A DNA stretch of 64,000 bases from Mycobacterium marinum. GTDB lineage: Bacteria; Actinomycetota; Actinomycetes; Mycobacteriales; Mycobacteriaceae. The position numbers and the translations under genes were made by a program. Position 1 is the first letter of the stretch. Every line of letters starts with the position of its first letter. The notes beneath the pieces are model-generated. The model did no database searches. It saw only the letters and a list, made by a program, of their open reading frames with translations, and was not told the origin of the DNA. The stretch is from the NCBI RefSeq assembly GCF_003391395.1, contig NZ_CP024190.1, forward strand, positions 1,736,001-1,800,000, in the 5' to 3' direction. Of this stretch, positions 24,244-32,936 are shown piece by piece.

Positions 24244-26057
24244 GCCAGCGCCCCATGCTCGTGGTCCTGCCCGTCGCGGATCCGTTCCCGCCTGCCGCCG
24301 AGCGACCAGGTCACCTGCGTTGGGATCGGACCGTTAGGCAGCCACGGCTGCTCGGCCACCGCATCGGCAACCTTCCAGGTGCCGCGCTCGAGCACCCCCA
24401 GGGCCGCGTCGATGACCTTGTAGTGCTGCACCTTGCTGCCCCAGGCCTGCGACTCCACCCACACGACGATGAGTTCACCGGGCTCGAACGCGGCCTGTGT
24501 CTGCATCGCCGCGATCAGATCTTCGTTGTGCAGGTGACCGTCGCCGAAGTTGAACCCGATCAACGAGTTGCAGATGAACTCGCCTTCCCGCACGATGCGG
24601 GTGTCGATGTCGGGCAGGTTCTTCAACAGCACCGAGAACAGGCCGCGACCCTGGCTGTGCATGCTGCGCCAGGCGATCGAGTGCTGCATCGTGATCTCCG
24701 CCCACTGCGGCTCATAACCGAAGTCGATGAACTGGTCGAGCTGGTTCTTCGACGACCGGGTGACCTTGTTGAGTTTGTGCTCGGTGCCCGGAGCGAAGGC
24801 CCATACCGCCGAGGCCCAGTTGCCGGCGTATTGGCGCATGGACGGCAGGAACGAGACCTTGTCGGGCCGGAAGTTGCCCAGGATCGGGAAGAACAGCAGT
24901 GCGGCGACGATGGCGGCCAACAGCCATGGCGACGACATGGAGGTCACGCCGTAGCCCTGCCAGGCTGGGAAGCCCAGGAACAGAAAGATCGTGGCGTAGG
25001 CGAACAGCACGTTCCATTCCAGCGGCACCGCCAGCGGGAACGTCGAAATGATGAACAGGTGGAACGACACCATCAAGGCGGCGGCCGCCAGGGTCAGCCA
25101 CTTGTTGGTGGAGAACAACAGCGTCAGCGGGGCGAGGATTTCTACCGTGGTGCCCGCGGCGTGGGCCATCACCTCGGCGAGCCGAGACGGGCGCAGGTCC
25201 CGCGGAAAATTGCGGTAGTGGGCCCGCTTGAGCCACCTGAACGCAATGGCCGGGCTGTTGCTCACCATCGGGGGGATGACGTTGGCGAAATGCTTGCCGA
25301 ACTTGGATGCGCCGGCGCCCACCCATACGACGACGATCAGCAGCTTGAGCGCGATGATCATGTCCGCGAAGTTCGCGAATCCGAGCACCGCGAAGAAAAA
25401 CATCGCCGGCAGATACTGCTCGCCGCGGGCGCCCAGGAAGATCGTCTTGTCACGCAGTCCCACCAGGACCAGCAGCACCATCGGTGCGATCAGCAGTGCG
25501 GGATTGACCAGGCCGGATGTGTTTCCGGGAAGCGCCGCCGACAGCGAGTCACTGGGCACGCCGGGCGAAAACAGCGCAACCGCCACACTGACCAGCAGGG
25601 CGACATAGAGCGCAACGTCCAACAGAGTGCGCCGGTCGCCCTCGGTGAACGGCACCCATTTCCATGGCCGCAGCCGGATGGTGCCGGGGCGGGCCCAGAA
25701 ACGAATGCCGCCGGTCATCGGCTTGATCTTGCCGGCGAGGGGACCCCAGGAACCGGCGACGCCAATGGATTCCAGCAGCACCGTCCACAGGATGACCTTC
25801 TGGTACACAATCGGTTGGTTCCACCACGCGGCCACGTGCCAGAAGGCCGGCAGCCCTGAGGTCAACGTGGCAACGATGACCCCGCCGAGCGCGTAGCCGA
25901 AGATGAGCTTCAGGATGTAGATGGCATGCACCATCCGCGGCGACGGGAACCCGTATTCCACCCAGCTCTGGGCGAGGATGCGCCCCCGCTCCATCAGCGG
26001 TTTGCGCAGGAATGTGTCCGGATCAACGTCGGGAAAATGTGGTTTGAAGAATCCCAT
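24240..26057 (-). CDS. DUF3556 multi-pass membrane protein
   Basis: The 605-aa protein starts at ATG 26057 ('MGFFKPHFPDVDPD') with AAGGAG eight bases upstream. It has about ten hydrophobic segments between residues 45 and 430 and a soluble C-terminal third ('EPGELIVVWVESQAWGSKVQHY'). It corresponds to the actinobacterial DUF3556 family, whose role is unknown. It is first in the operon with the FAD enzyme and the amidohydrolase, and is divergent from the PucR gene across 191 bp, a common regulator-target layout. Confidence 0.88.
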   Translation of the reverse strand: MGFFKPHFPDVDPDTFLRKPLMERGRILAQSWVEYGFPSPRMVHAIYILKLIFGYALGGVIVATLTSGLPAFWHVAAWWNQPIVYQKVILWTVLLESIGVAGSWGPLAGKIKPMTGGIRFWARPGTIRLRPWKWVPFTEGDRRTLLDVALYVALLVSVAVALFSPGVPSDSLSAALPGNTSGLVNPALLIAPMVLLVLVGLRDKTIFLGARGEQYLPAMFFFAVLGFANFADMIIALKLLIVVVWVGAGASKFGKHFANVIPPMVSNSPAIAFRWLKRAHYRNFPRDLRPSRLAEVMAHAAGTTVEILAPLTLLFSTNKWLTLAAAALMVSFHLFIISTFPLAVPLEWNVLFAYATIFLFLGFPAWQGYGVTSMSSPWLLAAIVAALLFFPILGNFRPDKVSFLPSMRQYAGNWASAVWAFAPGTEHKLNKVTRSSKNQLDQFIDFGYEPQWAEITMQHSIAWRSMHSQGRGLFSVLLKNLPDIDTRIVREGEFICNSLIGFNFGDGHLHNEDLIAAMQTQAAFEPGELIVVWVESQAWGSKVQHYKVIDAALGVLERGTWKVADAVAEQPWLPNGPIPTQVTWSLGGRRERIRDGQDHEHGALA

Positions 26058-26236
26058 CGCAGTGGCTCCTTGATTCATTGAGACTTGCTTGGTCAGGTCG
26101 AAGGTGGATCGGGACACCGTACGAATCAGGTGATGTGGCCCACACCGTCTCGACCGGATGAAATTGCCTGTTCGCACTGTCCTGGGAGGACAAAAGCACC
26201 GCTAAGACCCGGTTCTGTCGGACCCGTCAAGACGTC

Positions 26237-26242
26237 TAGTGT
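26237..26242 (+). promoter_or_regulatory. Leaderless-type -10 element of the first PucR gene
   Basis: TAGTGT lies six bases before the ATG at 26249, the geometry of a leaderless mycobacterial transcript. The second PucR gene has TAGAGT in the same position. Confidence 0.45.
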
Positions 26243-26248
26243 CGGTTC

Positions 26249-27526
26249 ATGGCGGAACGAAACCGCACCGACGACGCGGCGGTCGGCAAAATCGCGGTCG
26301 AGGTCGTGGACCGCCTTAGCGCCCAATTAGCCGAAGCGACCGCATCGATTCAAGGCACCCTGGAACGCGAAATCGTCGAGCTGCGCGGTGACGTGCAACT
26401 GCTGGACCTTCTCCACGCCAGCGTCGAGGGAAACGTGGCCGCGGTGCTCAACGCGATCCACTACGACATTCCGATCGAGCGCGTTGAGTCTCCGACGGCG
26501 GCGCTGGAGTACGCCAGGAGGTTGGCGCAGCGGGGGGTGCCGGTCAATGCGCTGGTGCGTGCCTACCGGCTTGGCCACAAAGAGATGCTGGAGCGAATCA
26601 TCGATGGGGTCCAGGAAGCGGGCGCCGATCCCGCGCTGAGCCTTGATGTGTTCAACCGGATCTCCGAGGTCACCTTCAACTACATCGACTGGATCTCGCA
26701 ACAGGTCGTGGCGGCCTACGAGGCCGAACGCGACCGGTGGCTGGAAAACCGCAGCCGAGTCCGCAATGTCCGGATCGCGGAGATTCTCGATGGCGGCGAC
26801 ATCGACACCGACGCGATGACCAAGTCGATTCGCTACCCGTTGCGAAAGGTGCATCTCGCGCTCGTCTTGTGGTTCCCCGATGGCGCGACCGACGGCAACG
26901 AGTTCGAGAGGCTGGAGCGGTTCTTAGACGAACTTGCCGAGCACCTGGGCACGGGCAATGCGTTGTTCGTGGCCGCGGATCGGATCACCGGGTGGGGGTG
27001 GATCCCGTTGCGGGCCAATGATGCTGGCCTGACCGAGCGGGTCCGTCGCTTCGTCGCGGGCCACACCGACGCGCCGCACGTCGCATTGGGCCAGGCATTG
27101 CCGGGCGTCGAAGGTTTCCGGCGGGCACACCGTCAGGCGCGAAACGCACACCGTGTTGGTGTCGCGGTGGGTGCATCCGCGCCGGCGGTCATGGCGGTCA
27201 GCGACGAGGGACTGTCCGCGGCCGCACTGATGGGTGCGGATCTGCCGGACGCCGGGGCCTGGGTGCGCGAGACCCTGGGCCCGTTGTCGACCGATTCGGA
27301 CAACGATGCCGTGCTGCGTGAGACGCTTCGGGTCTTCCTGCGCGAAGGGGGTAGTTACAAGGCGGCGGCGGAGCGCCTGCACCTGCACTACAACTCGGTC
27401 AAGTACCGGGTTGCCCGGGCGGTCGAGCGTCGGGGCCGGCCGATCGACGACGAGCGGCTCGACGTCGAGATGGCGTTACTGGTCTGCCAGTGGTTCGGCG
27501 CGGTGGTGCTCGGCCCCGAGCGGTGA
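26249..27526 (+). CDS. PucR/CdaR family transcriptional regulator (first copy)
   Basis: The 425-aa protein ends with a PucR helix-turn-helix: 'LRETLRVFLREGGSYKAAAERL' and 'LHYNSVKYRVARAVERRGRPIDDERLDVEMAL'. The central region has the 'LARRLAQRGVPVNALVRAYRLGH'-type segment seen in mycobacterial PucR regulators. It is divergent from the DUF3556-FAD-amidohydrolase genes and probably controls them. It is clearly paralogous to the regulator at 60147-61412. Confidence 0.92.
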   Translation: MAERNRTDDAAVGKIAVEVVDRLSAQLAEATASIQGTLEREIVELRGDVQLLDLLHASVEGNVAAVLNAIHYDIPIERVESPTAALEYARRLAQRGVPVNALVRAYRLGHKEMLERIIDGVQEAGADPALSLDVFNRISEVTFNYIDWISQQVVAAYEAERDRWLENRSRVRNVRIAEILDGGDIDTDAMTKSIRYPLRKVHLALVLWFPDGATDGNEFERLERFLDELAEHLGTGNALFVAADRITGWGWIPLRANDAGLTERVRRFVAGHTDAPHVALGQALPGVEGFRRAHRQARNAHRVGVAVGASAPAVMAVSDEGLSAAALMGADLPDAGAWVRETLGPLSTDSDNDAVLRETLRVFLREGGSYKAAAERLHLHYNSVKYRVARAVERRGRPIDDERLDVEMALLVCQWFGAVVLGPER

Positions 27527-27616
27527 GGGTGCCGGCGCCGTGGGTACAGGTCGTTGGAGGCAATCGGTGGCGTTACCGCTACGGTTTAGGTAATACGCCC
27601 GACTAATAGAACGAAG

Positions 27617-28552
27617 ATGGCGGCAGAACAAGCAATGTACGAACAGGTCAATAGCTACGTCGTGGATCCTGCCGACGTGGGTTCACGCATCGACCCAGTG
27701 CTGGCCCGGAGCTGGTTGCTGGTCAACGGCACGCATGCCGACCGATTCCAGGCTGCGTCGCATTCTCGCGCCGACATCGTCGTGCTCGACATCGAGGATG
27801 CGGTCGCCCCCAAAGACAAGGGCAGCGCTCGCGACAATGTGGTGCATTGGCTCGGTGACGGCAATGCCGACTGGGTTCGCATCAATGGCTTCGGCACCCC
27901 GTGGTGGGCCGACGACATAGCCATCCTGGCTGGCAGCTCGGTCGGTGGTGTCATGTTGGCGATGGTGGAATCGGTCGACCATGTCACCGAGACCGCCAGG
28001 AGGCTGCCCAACGTGCCGATCGTGGCATTGGTCGAGACGGCTCGCGGCCTGGAGCGCATCACCGAAATCGCGTCGGCCAAGGGCACCTTCCGGCTGGCTT
28101 TCGGCATCGGTGACTTCCGCCGGGATACCGGCTTTGGCGAAGACGCCACCACGCTGGCGTACGCGCGGTCACGATTTACCATCGCGGCCAAGGCGGCCGG
28201 CCTGCCGAGTGCAATCGACGGGCCGACCATCGGCTCCAACCCGCTCAAGCTCATCGAGGCCAGCGCGGTCTCGGTGGAGTTCGGGATGACGGGCAAGATC
28301 TGTTTGTCGCCGGAGCAGTGCGCGGTGGTGAATGAGGGGCTGTCCCCGTCGCAGGACGAGATCGGCTGGGCGAAAGAGTTTTTCGCCGAGTTCGAGCGCG
28401 ATGGGGGAGAGATCCGAAACGGCTCCGACCTGCCGCGTATTGCCCGCGCAACCAAGATCCTGGATCTGGCGCGTGCCTACGGCATCGAGGCCTCTGACTT
28501 CGAGGACGAGCCGGTGCACTCACCCGCGCCAACCGACACCTATCACTACTAG
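27617..28552 (+). CDS. HpcH/HpaI (CitE-like) aldolase/lyase, Rv3075c-like
   Basis: The 311-aa protein has the CitE-type core: 'ADIVVLDIEDAVAPKDK', 'WVRINGFGTPW', 'VALVETARGLERITEIA', 'LAFGIGDFRRDTG' and 'GMTGKICLSPEQ'. These TIM-barrel enzymes act on acyl-CoA or beta-hydroxy acids such as malyl- or citramalyl-CoA with Mg2+. The metal-binding Glu (in 'VETARG') and Asp (in 'GIGDF') positions are present. It matches Rv3075c in order and orientation. Confidence 0.9.
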   Translation: MAAEQAMYEQVNSYVVDPADVGSRIDPVLARSWLLVNGTHADRFQAASHSRADIVVLDIEDAVAPKDKGSARDNVVHWLGDGNADWVRINGFGTPWWADDIAILAGSSVGGVMLAMVESVDHVTETARRLPNVPIVALVETARGLERITEIASAKGTFRLAFGIGDFRRDTGFGEDATTLAYARSRFTIAAKAAGLPSAIDGPTIGSNPLKLIEASAVSVEFGMTGKICLSPEQCAVVNEGLSPSQDEIGWAKEFFAEFERDGGEIRNGSDLPRIARATKILDLARAYGIEASDFEDEPVHSPAPTDTYHY

Positions 28553-28573
28553 TCACTACTAGGTTGTGACGAG

Positions 28574-29848
28574 CTAGGCGGCGTGCCGGGCGAGCGAAAT
28601 GCCTACCCTGACCTCGAGTTCGCTGGCCGTGACGGTCTGCACCCGCGGCGGGGCGCCGGATCGGTAGCTTGTTCCCGTTGGCGTGGTGAATTCAGCTGTG
28701 TGCGTGTGGGTTTCGTGCATACTCGTCTCGACTCGCCAACCGTACGCCTCCTTGGCGTAGTTGCAGCGCTCGCACGATCCCAGGCCGTTGTCCGCTGTGG
28801 TGGGGCCGCCTTTGGCCCAAGGCCGCGCGTGATCGCGGTGTCGGATCGGGGCGTCGCAGTAGGGAGTGCGACACCGCTGATCCCGCAACTCGATGAAGGC
28901 GGCCAGGCCGCGGGGAAATAGCCGCGCTCGTGATTCCATCGCTACCAGCGCCCCGGCTCGGGGATGGGCGTAGAGCCTGCGCAGCGTCGCCCGCGAACGT
29001 CCGTCGGCGACAGCGTCGGCGACCATCGTACGGGCGACCGCCGCGGGGATTGGGCCATAGCCGCAGACATCCGCGGGTGCGCTATCGGCTCCCAGCAGTG
29101 ATTCATCCGTCAGCACCAGGTTGACCGCGATCGGAGTCGGGACCGCCGCGTCGCGCCCGGTGACCCGCTCGACCAGGGTGTCCGCCATCACCTGCCCGCG
29201 GGAGCGCCCGTCACACCGGGTATCTGCCGCACGGCGCAGCGCCGCGTACACCGAAATGCCCTGGGCCACCGGCAATAGCGCGGTCAGATAGGTCATGGTG
29301 TCGGGAGCCGGGCGGATGGTGACCGTCCGTTCCCTCTCGGCCTTGGCCGCCCGGTCGACGACAGCATGTGGGTCCAGCCGGTAGGCGATCGCTTTGGCCG
29401 CCGCGGCGACCCGAGCATCACCCAACCCCTCAAGGCCGGACGGGTCGCCACACAATTCGGCATCCAATTCGCGCCGGTGCTCGATGTCCAGACAAGCGCT
29501 CTCGCGAACGATCAGGGTGGCCCGCCACTCCGACAGCAACCCGCATTCCAGCGCCGCCAGTGTGTGCGGCATTTCATGCACTAGTGCCTTGGCGAATCCC
29601 AGGTGGCGGCTGCCCCGGGCGGGCGAGTCTCGTCGCGCCAGCGCGATCTCATTGGCCAGACCACGTCCACGCTGGGCGGCTGGCACGCCGGCAGCTGATT
29701 CGGCAGCTCGGCGTGCCGTGTCCAAGGCGGCCGCCGCGCGAGCCTGGCCTGCTGCGGCTGCCGATTTGACCCTCTCCAGCTCAGCAATGCGCTCGACCAG
29801 CGCGGCTTGGTCGGCGGCGGGATCGACAGTCGCCAAGGATTCGAACAT
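28574..29848 (-). CDS. 13E12 repeat family protein: DUF222 plus HNH endonuclease-like domain
   Basis: The 424-aa protein has a long DUF222 helical domain and a C-terminal HNH-type zinc motif ('RCRTPYCDAPIRHRDHARPW' then 'SCERCNYAKEA'). Such proteins belong to the mycobacterial 13E12 family; Rv3074 is the positional equivalent. ATG 29848 is inside a perfect LexA box and seven bases after a TAGAAT -10, so a leaderless, SOS-controlled transcript is likely. A GTG at 29872 would lie upstream of the operator and is less probable. Confidence 0.9.
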   Translation of the reverse strand: MFESLATVDPAADQAALVERIAELERVKSAAAAGQARAAAALDTARRAAESAAGVPAAQRGRGLANEIALARRDSPARGSRHLGFAKALVHEMPHTLAALECGLLSEWRATLIVRESACLDIEHRRELDAELCGDPSGLEGLGDARVAAAAKAIAYRLDPHAVVDRAAKAERERTVTIRPAPDTMTYLTALLPVAQGISVYAALRRAADTRCDGRSRGQVMADTLVERVTGRDAAVPTPIAVNLVLTDESLLGADSAPADVCGYGPIPAAVARTMVADAVADGRSRATLRRLYAHPRAGALVAMESRARLFPRGLAAFIELRDQRCRTPYCDAPIRHRDHARPWAKGGPTTADNGLGSCERCNYAKEAYGWRVETSMHETHTHTAEFTTPTGTSYRSGAPPRVQTVTASELEVRVGISLARHAA

Positions 29849-29856
29849 GTGTTCGA
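29841..29856. promoter_or_regulatory. SOS (LexA) box at the 13E12 start codon
   Basis: TCGAAC-ATGT-GTTCGA matches the mycobacterial LexA operator TCGAAC(N4)GTTCGA exactly. It covers the ATG of the 13E12 gene and abuts its -10 (TAGAAT), so LexA bound here would block transcription start. Confidence 0.92.
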
Positions 29857-29905
29857 TTCTAGCAGGTTCCACTGACTAGACGACAGCCCCCGATACGCTG
29901 GCTGG

Positions 29906-30262
29906 ATGAGCCGCGAGGCCCGGATCCGGGTGGCTCGGATCTATGACGACGTCGAACCCGACGACGGCCAGCGCGTCCTGGTCGACCGCATCTGGCCGCG
30001 AGGCATTCGCAAGGACGACCCCAGGGTCGGCATCTGGTGCAAGGGCGTCGCCCCGTCTACCGAGTTGCGTCAGTGGTACCACCACCAACCTGAGCGATTC
30101 GAAGAGTTCGCGGCGCGCTATGAGGCGGAGCTTTCTGGCAGTGCGGCGCTGGCCGAACTGCACACGCTGGCCCAGGGCGGTGCGGTCACGCTGGTCACCG
30201 CTACCCGAGAGGTAGCTGGAAGTCACGTGGCCGTTCTGGCGAATCTGCTGAAAGCCCGCTGA
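29906..30262 (+). CDS. DUF488 family protein, Rv3073c-like
   Basis: The 118-aa protein shows the DUF488 signature: 'VARIYDDVEPDDGQRVLVDRIWPRGI', 'ELRQWYHHQPERFEEFAARY' and 'AVTLVTATRE'. The function of the family is unknown. It is divergent from the SOS-controlled 13E12 gene (57 bp between starts) and followed after 41 bp by an LLM oxidoreductase, as Rv3073c is beside Rv3072c. Confidence 0.9.
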   Translation: MSREARIRVARIYDDVEPDDGQRVLVDRIWPRGIRKDDPRVGIWCKGVAPSTELRQWYHHQPERFEEFAARYEAELSGSAALAELHTLAQGGAVTLVTATREVAGSHVAVLANLLKAR

Positions 30263-30303
30263 GATTCGTCGCTCGGGGGTGCGCTGCGTGAGACGATCTC
30301 CGG

Positions 30304-31182
30304 GTGCAGCTGGGATTGCATGCGCTGGGAATCGGTGCCGGGGCCGACCGCTCGATGATCGACGCCGTGGCCTCCGCGGCCGATGATGCCGGGTTTGCCA
30401 CATTGTGGGCCGGCGAGCATGTCGTGATGGTCGACCGGCACACATCGCGCTACCCGTACTCCGAGGACGGCGTCATAGCGATCCCGCCCCAGGCGGACTG
30501 GCTGGACCCGATGATTGCGCTGAGCTTCGCCGCCGCCGCCTCCTCCCGTATCACCGTGGCGACCGGGGTGCTGCTGCTGCCGGAGCACAACCCGGTAGTG
30601 GTGGCCAAGCAGGCGGCAAGTCTGGACAGGTTGAGCGGGGGACGGTTGACGCTTGGCGTGGGCGTCGGCTGGTCTCGCGAGGAGTTCGCGGCGCTGGGTG
30701 TCCCGTTTCAGGATCGTGCTGGTCGTACGGCCGAATACGTCGCCGCGATGCGCACCCTGTGGCGCGACGATCTCGCCTCGTTCACCGGGGAGTTCGTCCG
30801 GTTCGATTCGGTTCGGGTGAATCCCAAGCCCGTGCGCGACCGACGGGTCCCGGTCATGGTCGGGGGCAACAGCGATGCGGCGCTGCGCCGCGTCGCGGCC
30901 TGGGCGGATGGCTGGTACGGCTTCAACCTCGACGGCGTTGGCGCCGTCCGCGAGCGGGTTGGCAAGCTCGATCGGCTGTGTGCCGAGTCGGGCCGCAACC
31001 GTGATGAGCTGCGGTTGGCCGTCGCCCTGCGCTGCCCCCAGCCGTGCGACGTCGATGCGCTGGCCGAGCTGGGGGTCGATGAGTTAGTGCTGGTTGAGAC
31101 GCCGCCCGAGGCCGCCGAGGCGGCGCAAAACTGGGTTTCGGCGCTGGCAGAAAGATGGCTGTCCACAGTGTGGGTTAGGTAG
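30304..31182 (+). CDS. LLM-class F420-dependent oxidoreductase, Rv3072c-like
   Basis: The 292-aa protein, from GTG 30304, carries 'AGEHVVMVDRHTSRYPY', 'ATGVLLLPEHNPVVVAKQAASLD', 'RLTLGVGVGWSREEFAALG' and 'VPVMVGGNSDAALRR', all LLM-family motifs with probable F420 as cofactor. It lies between DUF488 and the MbtK-like gene and ends 13 bp before the latter. Confidence 0.9.
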   Translation: MQLGLHALGIGAGADRSMIDAVASAADDAGFATLWAGEHVVMVDRHTSRYPYSEDGVIAIPPQADWLDPMIALSFAAAASSRITVATGVLLLPEHNPVVVAKQAASLDRLSGGRLTLGVGVGWSREEFAALGVPFQDRAGRTAEYVAAMRTLWRDDLASFTGEFVRFDSVRVNPKPVRDRRVPVMVGGNSDAALRRVAAWADGWYGFNLDGVGAVRERVGKLDRLCAESGRNRDELRLAVALRCPQPCDVDALAELGVDELVLVETPPEAAEAAQNWVSALAERWLSTVWVR

Positions 31183-31195
31183 GCTCCCCGTTGAC

Positions 31196-31819
31196 ATGAG
31201 TGAAGCCGACACGCTGTTCCCGAGGGAACTGACCGACCTCGACGACGAGGTCCGCAGCGTTCCGCCGCCGCCGGCGCCGGAGGTCCCCAGCCCGTACGCG
31301 TTCCGGCTGGCTGATCCCGACGCCGACGCCGAGAAGATCGCTGACTGGATGCGCCGGCCGCACCTGCTCAGGGCCTGGGATGCCGCATGGCCGGCGTCGC
31401 GGTGGTACCGCTACCTGCAGGCGCAACTCGAGGGCGATTACTCGCGACCCTACATCGGCAGCTTAGACGGCCTGGACTATGGATACCTCGAATTATATAG
31501 GGCTGCAAAAGATCTCATATCAACGCTATATGAGTCTGACCCCTATGATCTGGGCATCCACGCCGCAACGGCTGAACCGAAGTTCGTTGGCCTGGGAAAT
31601 GCCCAACTCTTGCTGCCGCACTTCGTGGCCAGCGTGCTCAATGCCGAACCGCAATGCCGCCGGATCATCTTTTCCCCGGACTATCGCAGCAGGGGCACCC
31701 GCCGATTCTGCGAGAACGGTGGCTGCACATTCCTGGGCGAACATGACCTGCCGGATCGTCGCGTGGCGCTCTACGTGCTACCGCGCACTCTCGACGACGT
31801 GCCCGGACTACGCAGCTGA
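31196..31819 (+). CDS. MbtK-like lysine N6-acyltransferase paralogue (GNAT, siderophore type)
   Basis: The 207-aa protein matches MbtK (Rv1347c), which puts the long acyl chain on the lysine N6 of mycobactin, along nearly its whole length: 'MRRPHLLRAWDAAWPASRWYR', 'YLELYRAAKDLI' and 'YESDPYDLGIHAA' align with MbtK. His122 and Asp162, the conserved residues of this IucB-type GNAT group, are present. Part of the gene (about 31480-31560) is AT-rich compared with the rest. It is absent from this position in the M. tuberculosis order. It may serve a different siderophore or an N-acyl amine. Confidence 0.85.
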   Translation: MSEADTLFPRELTDLDDEVRSVPPPPAPEVPSPYAFRLADPDADAEKIADWMRRPHLLRAWDAAWPASRWYRYLQAQLEGDYSRPYIGSLDGLDYGYLELYRAAKDLISTLYESDPYDLGIHAATAEPKFVGLGNAQLLLPHFVASVLNAEPQCRRIIFSPDYRSRGTRRFCENGGCTFLGEHDLPDRRVALYVLPRTLDDVPGLRS

Positions 31820-31839
31820 AGGTTTCGCTTCAGTAGTCG
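31807..31839. terminator. Bidirectional hairpin between the MbtK-like gene and the DUF190 gene
   Basis: Stem CTGAAG/CTTCAG around GTTTCG, extended with a bulge by GACTA/TAGTC, overlaps the stop codons of the two convergent genes. There is no T-run, as is usual in mycobacteria. Confidence 0.45.
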
Positions 31840-32936
31840 TAGCGAGCCATCGGGGGTTCGCAGGTGCGCTGCGTCCAGTCCAACGACTCGCTGAACGACA
31901 TTGCGGCAGGAATCATTTCGCTAGTCACCAGCCCGTGACGGGTGGTCAGGTCCTCGACAATCTCGAAGCTGCGCGCGATCGCCTCGGGTGTGTCGATGAT
32001 GATCGTGGTTACCGGCACATCGCGGGTGATCCGAAACAGCTTGTCTCCGTGTGTTCTGCGGTCACCATGAAACCCCCAGATGCCGCGTAGGGCGGTCGCT
32101 CCGCGCGCCGCCCCGGACTGCATCAGTCGATGCACCAGGGCACGGTGGATGGGCACCCCCTCGTGGTGACTGGCTTCGGAGGTGTGCACCATCAGCTTCT
32201 GCCACAGGTGGCGTCCTTGGTCATCGGTCGGCGGCAGCTGTTGGGGGCGGGCGAACAATCTGCCGTCGTTCTTGCACAGCCGCACCCGTTCGATGGTCAA
32301 CAGCGGGTTGGTCAGTACGGTGGCGAGTTTGGTGGCGGCGGCGGACACCTGCGCGGCCGTTCCGATGCCGATGATCATGAGCGGAACGTTGACATTGCGG
32401 CCAAAAAAGCGGGCCCGGAATCGTTCGCCATCTGCTGTGCCGTCCACACCAAGAAGTACCGTGGCCCCGGCAAATCCATGCTGCCGTAGCAACTCGCAGA
32501 CGGCATAGGCGGCGGGGGATCCGCCAACCCGGACCTGGCGGCCGACATAGACGGTCAGCTTTGCGGCGTCCGCGGTTTGCTGCTCGATGTCATTCAATGC
32601 TTCGACGCCGTTGTGCCGGGTCACCAGTCGAGCGCGCTCGAGTGTCAACAGCGCCCGGCCGGTCATCGCCGTCACTTCGTCGACCAGCGAGCGGATCTTG
32701 GACTCGACATCGACGGCGACGACTGTCACCGGAGGGTCCTCGGACAGGCTCAGCGACTGATCGCTGCGCAGCTCGTGCTTGAGGCCGAAACCGTTGGTAC
32801 CACGCAGCATTACGCTCGTGGCGATGCCACGGTTGCCGAACAGATCCAGCAGCGTATCGGCCAGGAACCGATTGGTACCCACAACGCGATGCCGCTCACC
32901 GAAGTACGCGGTCAACTTGAGGCTCTGCGCGCTCAT
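31830..32936 (-). CDS. DUF190 protein, Rv3071-like
   Basis: From ATG 32936 the product is 368 aa and contains three related DUF190 (P-II-like) modules, each with the pattern of 'LTAYFGERHRVVG', 'LTVYVGRQVRVGG' and 'HTSEASHHEGVPIHRALVHRLMQ'. DUF190 proteins are often encoded with CrcB fluoride channels and are presumed to bind nucleotides or anions. ATG overlaps the preceding crcB stop (ATGA). A longer frame to 33284 would run through crcB and is rejected. Confidence 0.92.
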   Translation of the reverse strand: MSAQSLKLTAYFGERHRVVGTNRFLADTLLDLFGNRGIATSVMLRGTNGFGLKHELRSDQSLSLSEDPPVTVVAVDVESKIRSLVDEVTAMTGRALLTLERARLVTRHNGVEALNDIEQQTADAAKLTVYVGRQVRVGGSPAAYAVCELLRQHGFAGATVLLGVDGTADGERFRARFFGRNVNVPLMIIGIGTAAQVSAAATKLATVLTNPLLTIERVRLCKNDGRLFARPQQLPPTDDQGRHLWQKLMVHTSEASHHEGVPIHRALVHRLMQSGAARGATALRGIWGFHGDRRTHGDKLFRITRDVPVTTIIIDTPEAIARSFEIVEDLTTRHGLVTSEMIPAAMSFSESLDWTQRTCEPPMARYDY

